Shown one piece after another: positions 18,104 through 25,411 of a stretch of 64,000 bases of DNA. Each line of letters opens with the position of its first letter. Positions within the stretch are counted from its first letter, which is position 1. Source of the DNA: Niastella koreensis GR20-10 (GTDB taxonomy: Bacteria; Bacteroidota; Bacteroidia; Chitinophagales; Chitinophagaceae); assembly GCF_000246855.1 (NCBI RefSeq), contig NC_016609.1, forward strand, positions 8,134,744 to 8,198,743, read 5' to 3'. The position numbers and the translations under genes are program-made. The notes beneath the pieces are model-generated. The model was not told the origin of the DNA. It made no database searches and saw nothing but the letters and a program-made list of their open reading frames with translations.

Positions 18104-18946
18104 CTAGTATTCGTAATATCCGATCCCGCTTTTACGGCCCAGTTCTCCTTTTTGTACTTTTTCTTTTTGAATGGGGGAAGGTTGCAGCCTGTTGGGTTTG
18201 CCCAGGGCATCGTACACCTGGCAGCTTACTGCATAATTAATGTCGTTGCCAATGAGGTCCATAAGACGGAAGGGGCCCATTTTAAAACCCGATGCTTCGA
18301 GTAAGGTATCGATGGTTTGAAAATCGGTTACTCCCTGTTCAACCAGTTTCAATGCTTCGAGGTAATAGGGGCGGGCAACATGGTTTACAATAAAACCCGG
18401 GGCATCCTGGCATAGAACGGGGGTTTTATCCATTTGCCGGGCCGTTTGGGTAACAATGTCAATGGTTTGCTGGTTGGTGTACGGCGTAGCTACTACTTCA
18501 ACCAGTTTCATGATGGTGGCCGGGTTAAAAAAGTGCATGCCGGCTACCCGGTGGGGATGAATTACTTTTTTGGCAATTTCTGTAACCGATAAGGAAGATG
18601 TATTGGTAGCAAACACCACATCGCTGTGGTTTACTTCAGACAGCTGATTGAACAAACTCACTTTTATCTCAGGCTTTTCAATAATGGCTTCAATCACCAG
18701 GTCGGCCAGGCAATCGTTAGGGTCGCCGGCAAATTGAATGCGGCTCATGATGGCGGCGCTTGCTTCGGCAGTGAGCTTGTTTTTTTGTACAAGGCTTTGC
18801 AGGTTGCTTTCCATTGCCGTGCGGGCTTTGTTGAGCATGCCTTCGTTTACATCATACAGTATTACATGAAAATTATGCTGGGCGGCCGTTTGAGCAATTC
18901 CGCTGCCCATGGTGCCTGCACCGCAAACGCAAATAGTTTCTACCAT
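18104..18946 (-). CDS. 3-hydroxybutyryl-CoA dehydrogenase
   Basis: A 280-residue NAD-dependent 3-hydroxyacyl-CoA dehydrogenase. The Rossmann motif VCGAGTMGSG begins at residue 6; TNTSSLSVTEIA, GMHFFNPATIMKLVEV (catalytic His) and the C-terminal GRKSGIGYYEY are family hallmarks. The ATG at 18946 is chosen; a longer frame upstream begins in a repeat (reading SIAHCQLNN) and is not protein-like. It serves fatty acid oxidation or butyrate/PHB-type pathways. A second, degenerate homologue is at 61228. Confidence 0.92.
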   Translation of the reverse strand: MVETICVCGAGTMGSGIAQTAAQHNFHVILYDVNEGMLNKARTAMESNLQSLVQKNKLTAEASAAIMSRIQFAGDPNDCLADLVIEAIIEKPEIKVSLFNQLSEVNHSDVVFATNTSSLSVTEIAKKVIHPHRVAGMHFFNPATIMKLVEVVATPYTNQQTIDIVTQTARQMDKTPVLCQDAPGFIVNHVARPYYLEALKLVEQGVTDFQTIDTLLEASGFKMGPFRLMDLIGNDINYAVSCQVYDALGKPNRLQPSPIQKEKVQKGELGRKSGIGYYEY

Positions 18947-19018
18947 ATTATTCAATTGGCAATGGGCAATTGACAATGGGCAAACTTGCTTATTGCCTAT
19001 TGTCTATTGCTTATTGAT
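18947..19018. repeat. CAATTGGCAATGGGCAATTG-type repeat spacer
   Basis: The whole spacer between the hydroxyacyl-CoA dehydrogenase and pheS is made of GGCAATGGGCAATTGACAATGGGC and TATTGCCTATTGTCTATTGCTTATTG words, related to 4225-4306. Confidence 0.7.
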
Positions 19019-20053
19019 TTAAGTGGCGCTCGTAAACTGTCGCAGGAACCGCACGTCGTTTTCGCTGAACAACCGGATATCGTTGATACCGTATTTAAGC
19101 AGGGCCGGGCGTTCGATACCCATGCCGAATGCAAAGCCGGTATATTTTTCCGGATCGATTTTACAGTTCTCCAGCACTTTCGGGTGCACCATACCGCAAC
19201 CCAGGATCTCCAGCCAGCCGGTACGTTTGCACACAGCACAACCTTCGCCGCCGCATAACAGGCAGGTGATGTCCATTTCGGCGCTGGGTTCGGTGAACGG
19301 GAAATAAGAGGGGCGGAACCGCACTTTTACGTCTTTGCCATACATTTCCTGCACAAAGAAGTACAGGGTTTGTTTCAGGTCGGCAAAGGAAACATTTTCA
19401 TCGATGTACAATCCTTCTATCTGGTGAAAGAAGCAATGGCTGCGGGCGCTGATGGTTTCGTTGCGGTATACACGACCGGGGCATATAATGCGGATCGGCA
19501 ACTGCTCTTTTTCCATAGCCCTGATCTGCGTATTGCTGGTATGTGTACGCAGCAGCCAGTCGGGATTTTGATGAATATAGAAGGTATCCTGCATATCGCG
19601 CGCCGGATGGTGCTCGGGCAGGTTCAGGGCGGTAAAGTTGTGCCAGTCGTCTTCAATTTCAGGGCCTTCGGCTACAGAGAAACCGAGGCGGTTGAAAATG
19701 CTGATAACATGGTTCAGGAACAGGTTGATGGGGTGGCGGGTGCCCAATGGCAGGGGATCGCCGGGAAGGGTTACATCGATGGCAGCTGCTGCACCTGAAT
19801 CGCCGGAGCCTTCCAGTTGCTGTTTCCAGGTTTCGTATTTGGCCTCGGCCAGTTGTTTGAAATCGTTCAGGATCAGCCCGAATTCTTTCTTTTTATCGGC
19901 CGGCACATTCCTCATTTCGGTAAAAAGGTTCTTTACAATGCCCTTAGTACCCAGGAATTTAATACGGTAAGCCTCCAGGGAATCGGCGCCATTGGTGGGG
20001 GTGCTCTCAATTTCCTGCTTGTACGCTGCTATTTGTTGTAACAATTCATCCAT
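19019..20053 (-). CDS. pheS: phenylalanyl-tRNA synthetase alpha subunit
   Basis: A 344-residue class II synthetase catalytic subunit charging tRNA-Phe with PheT. The N-terminal coiled coil (about 1-85) is followed by motif 1 around GTRHPINLFLN, motif 2 around YRNETISARSHCFFHQIEGLYID, and motif 3 GFAFGMGIERPALLKYGINDIR. A CxxCxxxxCxxC-like insert (CLLCGGEGCAVCKRTGW) is usual for this family. pheT is not adjacent, as is common in Bacteroidota. Confidence 0.96.
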   Translation of the reverse strand: MDELLQQIAAYKQEIESTPTNGADSLEAYRIKFLGTKGIVKNLFTEMRNVPADKKKEFGLILNDFKQLAEAKYETWKQQLEGSGDSGAAAAIDVTLPGDPLPLGTRHPINLFLNHVISIFNRLGFSVAEGPEIEDDWHNFTALNLPEHHPARDMQDTFYIHQNPDWLLRTHTSNTQIRAMEKEQLPIRIICPGRVYRNETISARSHCFFHQIEGLYIDENVSFADLKQTLYFFVQEMYGKDVKVRFRPSYFPFTEPSAEMDITCLLCGGEGCAVCKRTGWLEILGCGMVHPKVLENCKIDPEKYTGFAFGMGIERPALLKYGINDIRLFSENDVRFLRQFTSAT

Positions 20054-20057
20054 TCCG

Positions 20058-20065
20058 CAAATATA
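20058..20065 (-). promoter_or_regulatory. -7 promoter element of pheS (TATATTTG)
   Basis: Exact TAnnTTTG on the minus strand only four bases before the pheS ATG, so the transcript would begin at or inside the start codon (leaderless) unless another promoter exists. Confidence 0.4.
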
Positions 20066-20244
20066 ATACTCTCCTTTCTAAGTTCTGTAGCCCAGGTTAT
20101 TGTTGTGGCTTTGGGATTTTAAGAGGCATGTTACAGGTTTCAGGTTTCCAGTTACCAGGGATTATATCGCTGATTTATAATTATTTTTAACTTTTTCATT
20201 TGTCATTTTTTATTCCACATTTCTCATTCCCTATCTTGCGTCAT

Positions 20245-21384
20245 ATGTCGGATGCATTAAATATTGGCGACTTTCTTCAACCCCTTAACCGGTACATGTT
20301 ATCGGAAGATGAGGGCTATAAAGACGGGCAGATTGGTAAAAAAATAGTGATGTATGAAGATGAGGAAATACCCGATCTGCGGTCGGCCGACATTGTGCTG
20401 CTGGGTTGCAACGAGGTAAGGGGTAACCATTTACAACCCGGGGTATCGGGTCCCGACGCCATCCGCCGCCAGTTTTATGCTTTGTACCAGTGGCATTCCG
20501 ATATAAACATGGTTGATATAGGTAATATAATGCTGGGTTCTACTTTACAGGATACCTATGCCGCGCTGAAAACCGTGCTGGCCGAATTAACCAGCGCCGG
20601 CAAAACAGTGGTGATCCTGGGTGGTTCGCACGATCTTACCCTGGCACAATACCATTCCTACACCAGCAAAAACCAGGTGATTGAGGCTACCTGTGTGGAT
20701 TCGCTGATTGACCTGAGTATGGAATCGCGCAACCGGTCGCAGAATTTTTTAATGGAAATGCTCACCGGCGAACCAAATTTTATCAAACATTATAATCACA
20801 TCGGTTTCCAGAGTTATTATGTGCACCCGCATATGCTGGAAACTATGGATAAGCTGCGTTTTGATTGCTTCAGGGTAGGCCATGTAAAGGAGAATATTGA
20901 AGAAATGGAACCCGTGATCCGTGGTTCGCAGTTGTTTAGTTTTGATATTGCGGCCATTGCCAATGCGTATGCTCCGGCCAATCATATTACCCCCAACGGG
21001 TTAACCGGTGAAGAAGCCTGCGTGCTGATGCAATATGCGGGGTTAAGCGCCAATGTGAGCACCATTGGCATCTATGGTTATGCGCCTCACCTGGATAAAA
21101 ATCAACTCACGGCCAAACAGATCAGTCATATGCTATGGTATATGGTAGATGGTTATTACCGGGGGCAGCGCGAAGCCAAAATGGAAGAAAAGGATTCGTT
21201 CAACGAGTTTAATATTGCTTTTGCTGAAATAGAAACGGTGTTTTTACAAAGCAAGAAAACCGGCCGTTGGTGGATGCAGCTACCCGATAAAAAATACATT
21301 GCCTGCTCGTACAAAGATTACCTGCTGGCCAGCAGTAATGAAATTCCTGAAAGATGGTACCGCGCTCAGGAAAGAGAAATGTGA
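20245..21384 (+). CDS. arginase/formimidoylglutamase-like protein with incomplete metal site
   Basis: A 379-residue protein of the arginase/agmatinase/formiminoglutamase (ureohydrolase) superfamily. The family's first metal motif is kept as GGSHD (His129), but the second, normally DAHxD, reads DSLID (152-156), and the third, normally SFDxDxxDP, reads SFDIAAIAN (232-240). Two of the six usual metal ligands are therefore Leu and Ala, so ordinary binuclear-manganese hydrolysis is doubtful. The start at 20245 fits the family; an earlier frame start adds a hydrophobic stretch without support. A TATCTTG promoter-like sequence lies just upstream. No histidine-degradation genes are adjacent. Confidence 0.8.
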   Translation: MSDALNIGDFLQPLNRYMLSEDEGYKDGQIGKKIVMYEDEEIPDLRSADIVLLGCNEVRGNHLQPGVSGPDAIRRQFYALYQWHSDINMVDIGNIMLGSTLQDTYAALKTVLAELTSAGKTVVILGGSHDLTLAQYHSYTSKNQVIEATCVDSLIDLSMESRNRSQNFLMEMLTGEPNFIKHYNHIGFQSYYVHPHMLETMDKLRFDCFRVGHVKENIEEMEPVIRGSQLFSFDIAAIANAYAPANHITPNGLTGEEACVLMQYAGLSANVSTIGIYGYAPHLDKNQLTAKQISHMLWYMVDGYYRGQREAKMEEKDSFNEFNIAFAEIETVFLQSKKTGRWWMQLPDKKYIACSYKDYLLASSNEIPERWYRAQEREM

Positions 21385-21481
21385 TAATGTGATAATTGGA
21401 TAATCCCGATAAATCGGGACAGGTTGTGATAATGAAAAGCCAATACGAATTGCTTGTCGGAATAAATAATTAATTTTCAAA

Positions 21482-22879
21482 ATGACCAACACAAGCAGAT
21501 CACGTATTAATAGCCGTTCCTTCTCTGTAAAATCAAATCCTTTTTGTAAAAGCTTGTGGCTTGCTGCTTGTAGCTTGCAGCTTCTTGCGTCCTGTTCAAC
21601 TCAGCATCAGATAACCAAATCGGCGAATAACAACCTGTTTATTGATTCAAGCCTGGAACATGCGCACGTGGGCATTAGTGTTTTTGATGCATCGGCCAAT
21701 AAATACCTCTATAATCATAACGGTAAAAAGTATTTTGTTCCGGCTTCCAACACCAAATTATTCAGCTGTTATGCGGCCCTGAAATACCTGGGCGACAGCC
21801 TGCCCGGCATCCGCTATTGGGAGAATGACACCGCCCTGTTCCTGATTGGTACGGGCGATCCCAGTTTGTTGCACAGCGATTATAAAAAACAGCCGGTGAT
21901 TGAGTTTCTGCAAAAGACAAAAAAACACCTGTATATAACCGATGCCAACTGGAAAGATGAAGCGTTGGGCGCCGGCTGGAGCTGGAACGATTATAACGAC
22001 AGCTATATGCCCGAGCGCAGCGCGCTGCCGGTGTATGGGAATACGATTCACTGGGTGCAGGAAATTGCTGAAGGCGTTAGTAATGAAAACCAGGAAGGGC
22101 AAACCCCTTCTATCTATTCTATCCCCGAAATAAACTGGAAAGTGCGGTTTGCCGGAATTACGCGTAAAGCATTCTTTGTGCAACGCGACCGGGCCGAGAA
22201 CGTGTTTAATATTACCGAGGGAACCGAAAAGAAAAAAGAACAGGATGTGCCGTTTGTGACCCATGGTCTTCAATCGGCCATTGAACTGCTGCCCGATACA
22301 ATTGGTAAACAAATTGAATACAGGGAGGTGTTTAGAAAACAACCTGCCACTTTGAATACCATTCATTCGCGGCCCCTGGATTCTTTATTACAGCCCATGA
22401 TGTACCGCAGCGATAACTTTTTTGCCGAACAAACGCTGTTGATGGTAAGCCAGGCAAGACTGGGCGAAATGAACGACGGGAAGATCATAGACACCCTGTT
22501 AAAAACCGATCTGCGCGACCTGCCGCAAAAACCCCGTTGGGTGGATGGAAGCGGGTTAAGCCGTTATAACCTGTTTACCCCCAATGACTTTGTTGTGTTG
22601 TTACAGAAAATGAAGCAGGAGGTGGGCATGAAGCGGCTGCAGGGCATACTGCCTACCGGCGGCAAGGGTACTTTGAGCAATTTGTACAAACAGGATAGTA
22701 ATTATATATTTGCCAAGACCGGTACCTTGTCGGGTGTTGTGGCGTTGAGCGGATATTTGTATACTAAAAAGAACAAGCTGCTGATTTTTTCGGTGCTGGT
22801 GAATAACCACACCGGCAGTGCAAGTGAGATCCGCAAACGGGTAGAGACGTTTTTGAACGGCATCCGGGCCCGGTATTAA
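21482..22879 (+). CDS. dacB: D-alanyl-D-alanine carboxypeptidase/endopeptidase (PBP4, S13)
   Basis: A 465-residue S13 penicillin-binding protein that trims or cuts peptidoglycan cross-links in the periplasm. The active site has SNTK (Ser89-Lys92), SDN (in MYRSDNFFAEQ, about residue 319) and KTG (in FAKTGTLSGVV, about 415). The N-terminus is a lipoprotein signal with lipobox Cys38 (LLASC), whose hydrophobic core (residues 24-37, SLWLAACSLQLLAS) is encoded by GCTTGTGGCTTGCTGC-type repeat sequence at 21551-21592, the same words that fill spacers near 42850 and 62000. The 22-residue polar region before the signal is longer than usual, so the start may be wrong. Confidence 0.9.
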   Translation: MTNTSRSRINSRSFSVKSNPFCKSLWLAACSLQLLASCSTQHQITKSANNNLFIDSSLEHAHVGISVFDASANKYLYNHNGKKYFVPASNTKLFSCYAALKYLGDSLPGIRYWENDTALFLIGTGDPSLLHSDYKKQPVIEFLQKTKKHLYITDANWKDEALGAGWSWNDYNDSYMPERSALPVYGNTIHWVQEIAEGVSNENQEGQTPSIYSIPEINWKVRFAGITRKAFFVQRDRAENVFNITEGTEKKKEQDVPFVTHGLQSAIELLPDTIGKQIEYREVFRKQPATLNTIHSRPLDSLLQPMMYRSDNFFAEQTLLMVSQARLGEMNDGKIIDTLLKTDLRDLPQKPRWVDGSGLSRYNLFTPNDFVVLLQKMKQEVGMKRLQGILPTGGKGTLSNLYKQDSNYIFAKTGTLSGVVALSGYLYTKKNKLLIFSVLVNNHTGSASEIRKRVETFLNGIRARY

Positions 22880-23036
22880 CAAAGTTTTCCATTTTTCTCT
22901 TTTTTCCCCCAACCGTAAGGTTACCCTACTCCGTATTAAATATCAGCAACTGGCAATTGGCCGTTAAACTAAAGTGAATTTTAGCATTCAAAGCACATTC
23001 AGGTTTTTTTAGATCAACACCATTCAACAGGCTTGA

Positions 23037-23579
23037 TTGTCCACCAATGCTACCGATATAGAATTGATAAATGGTTGTATTAATAACAACCGCAAGGCCC
23101 AGGAACGCTTATATAAGAAGTTCTACGGCCCCATGGCATCTATTTGCCTGCGATATACCCGTAACCAGGAAGATGCGATAGAGGTATTGCATAATGGTTT
23201 TTTGAAGGTATTCAAGAACATTCATACGTATGATATGAGCCGTGCTTCCTTGTATACCTGGGTGAGAACCATTATCATAAATTCTTCTATTGACTTTGTA
23301 AGGCAGCGCAGCAAATTCCATACGCACATTGAACTGGAGAAAGTAGACGAACCAGCCATCGATGCAGACGCCATACAACGAATGTCTTCCCATGAAGTTT
23401 TATTGCTCGTACAGAAGTTATCGCCGGCCACGCAAACGGTGTTCAATCTGTATGTAGTAGAGGGGTACAATCATCGGGAAATTGCTAACCTATTGGGTAT
23501 TAGTGAGGGAACCAGTAAATGGCACCTGAGCGAGGCCCGTAAACAACTGCAAAAACTATTACAAACCTTGCAAGTGTAA
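23037..23579 (+). CDS. ECF-type RNA polymerase sigma factor
   Basis: A 180-residue sigma-70 family factor with region 2 (RLYKKFYGPMASICLRYTRNQEDA ... TWVRTIIINSSID, residues 23-90) and region 4 (LSPATQTVFNLYVVEGYNHREIANLLGISEGTSKWHLSEARKQL split over about 125-172). The frame opens with TTG at 23037; no ATG fits before region 2, so TTG or a later TTG is the start. The stop is 5 bases before the gene for a large membrane/barrel protein, its likely partner. Confidence 0.9.
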   Translation: MSTNATDIELINGCINNNRKAQERLYKKFYGPMASICLRYTRNQEDAIEVLHNGFLKVFKNIHTYDMSRASLYTWVRTIIINSSIDFVRQRSKFHTHIELEKVDEPAIDADAIQRMSSHEVLLLVQKLSPATQTVFNLYVVEGYNHREIANLLGISEGTSKWHLSEARKQLQKLLQTLQV

Positions 23580-23584
23580 ATGTG

Positions 23585-25411
23585 ATGAACCTGAAACATC
23601 CATACGAAAAACACTTAGCGGAGAAACTGGTGCAACTACCGCCACCTGGCGACCCTGACCAAAACTGGCAGCATATGAAATCGCTGCTTGATAAAGATTT
23701 GCCACGAGGCGGAGGTGGACCCGGTGGAAGATTCCGCTGGTGGATCGCCGGCACTATAGTGGCCGTGCTCGTGGGAACCTGGTTTGGCGGCAAACAGCTG
23801 ATTACGAAAGAACAACGTAATGATGCAGTGGCCGGCACTATAAAAACCGTTAACAACAAAAAAGCACCAGCCGTTGCGTCAACAGAAAAAAATGTTGAGC
23901 AACCCGCTGCCAAACATAAGAATCTGCCTGGCGCAGAATACGCCTCCGCTACCAGCACGCCAAATGATGCTGCGGTTACTACTACCAACCATCAGGCTGA
24001 TGTTGCTGTTACCAATAACAATGGTAATGGCGGGTCTGTGCCTGGTAACAAAACCGCCAAAGCGCGAAGTAGTGGCAATAACCCCGGTACACCGGGTTTG
24101 GTAACAACCAATGATAACAACCGGACTGTACCCGGTGTTCCAAACAGCAAGAACGCTCACCATAAAATATCTCCTGATAGAAAAAACATTTACGCTGCTG
24201 ATTCAAAAACTGACAATAAAAGCACCGGTAATAACCCTACAATAACTACCAATCGCCATCGCAGGGTAACCAAAAAAATCAATAAAGGAATGGCTGGCGC
24301 CAGTGCGGTTATAATGGGCGGTGCTGCTACCAGCAAGGCTAAAAATAAAAAAGGCAGGAACGGGACAAACAACCCGCCGGCCGGGGTCAACAGAAACCGG
24401 GCAGAAAAGAATGTTGGGGCTCCCGACAAGCGGGGACAGGCAGGCAACCTTACGTATACGCCAACGATCTTTTCGCCGCACCGTTCGCAGCCATCGCAGC
24501 CAGACGGTTCGGGGTTACCACCGTCGCCGGTTACTTATAAGATCAATTATACCGGTGATGCGGTAATATCGCCCTCGGCTATGATACAGCGGGAGTTTCC
24601 TTATTATACCCAGGCCGATCTGTTCCCTGATAAGGCGAACAATAAAAAAGCGACCGCCCGCAAAAAATCGCCTTTCAGCACCAACGAGGATAAACAATTT
24701 GCCTTTGGGTTATCGCTGCCCTTGGGTTTCCCGATAGGCGACCAGGAGCCATTGGCTTATAACAGTAATGCGGGTGTTAATACGATCTCCGATTATATTC
24801 CTTCACCCCATTTCCAATATCATTTCAATAATAAAACGTACATCCAGGCCGGGTTGCAGTTCAGAGCGCCGCAGTTTATACATCCCCTGTTGCTTTACCA
24901 GGACCAGAAAATGTATCAGCAAGGCCCCAGCCTGGTGGAAATGACCACCAGCATTACAGCCCGTAAGTTGTATTATTTCAATGTGCCCATAACTATTTAT
25001 CATAGTCCGCTCAAGAACTTTTATATGGGAACGGGTTTGCAGTACAGCAACCTGGTGAGTGGGGTAGCGCAATATGAACAGATAGAAAAGAAGTATGGCC
25101 CCGGTGGCCCGCCACAGGAATACCTGGTAAAAAATTACTTTACCAAGTTTAAGAACGACTCGTTATCGAGCCGGTTGAACGGGAGCGAAGTGCGGTTACT
25201 GATTGACATGAGCTATTACTGGAGCCGGTTTACGGTGGGGCTGCAATACAGCCAGGCGTTCAATAATTATGTAAGTATCCAGGTAAACCCGCCCCTTTCG
25301 CCGTATACATTCGATAAAAATAAAAGCCTTCAGTTTTACCTGCGGTATAATATCTGGGAAGATAAAAAAAGGAGACAGCCGAAAGGACAATCTTTGTTAA
25401 CGCTTAAATAG
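23585..25411 (+). CDS. sigma-linked inner-membrane/beta-barrel fusion protein
   Basis: A 608-residue protein with an unusual layout: a 50-residue cytoplasmic N-terminus (LKHPYEKHLAEKLVQLPPPGD), one transmembrane helix at about 51-69, a 270-residue low-complexity Asn/Thr/Lys/Gly linker, and a C-terminal region (from about 345) of alternating Tyr/Phe-rich strands resembling a PorT-like outer membrane barrel (FAFGLSLPLGFP, HFNNKTYIQAGLQFRA, NFYMGTGLQYSNL, FTVGLQYSQAFN). It could span the periplasm and act as anti-sigma sensor of the upstream sigma factor (inference). Compare the operon at 54560-57046 where the same parts are separate genes. The 3-prime end overlaps the convergent mutL by 15 bases. 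Confidence 0.75.
   Translation: MNLKHPYEKHLAEKLVQLPPPGDPDQNWQHMKSLLDKDLPRGGGGPGGRFRWWIAGTIVAVLVGTWFGGKQLITKEQRNDAVAGTIKTVNNKKAPAVASTEKNVEQPAAKHKNLPGAEYASATSTPNDAAVTTTNHQADVAVTNNNGNGGSVPGNKTAKARSSGNNPGTPGLVTTNDNNRTVPGVPNSKNAHHKISPDRKNIYAADSKTDNKSTGNNPTITTNRHRRVTKKINKGMAGASAVIMGGAATSKAKNKKGRNGTNNPPAGVNRNRAEKNVGAPDKRGQAGNLTYTPTIFSPHRSQPSQPDGSGLPPSPVTYKINYTGDAVISPSAMIQREFPYYTQADLFPDKANNKKATARKKSPFSTNEDKQFAFGLSLPLGFPIGDQEPLAYNSNAGVNTISDYIPSPHFQYHFNNKTYIQAGLQFRAPQFIHPLLLYQDQKMYQQGPSLVEMTTSITARKLYYFNVPITIYHSPLKNFYMGTGLQYSNLVSGVAQYEQIEKKYGPGGPPQEYLVKNYFTKFKNDSLSSRLNGSEVRLLIDMSYYWSRFTVGLQYSQAFNNYVSIQVNPPLSPYTFDKNKSLQFYLRYNIWEDKKRRQPKGQSLLTLK

Noticed and set aside
18947..18976. Ten-residue N-terminal extension of the 3-hydroxybutyryl-CoA dehydrogenase
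   Set aside because: Encoded by the repeat spacer and placed before the conserved Rossmann start.
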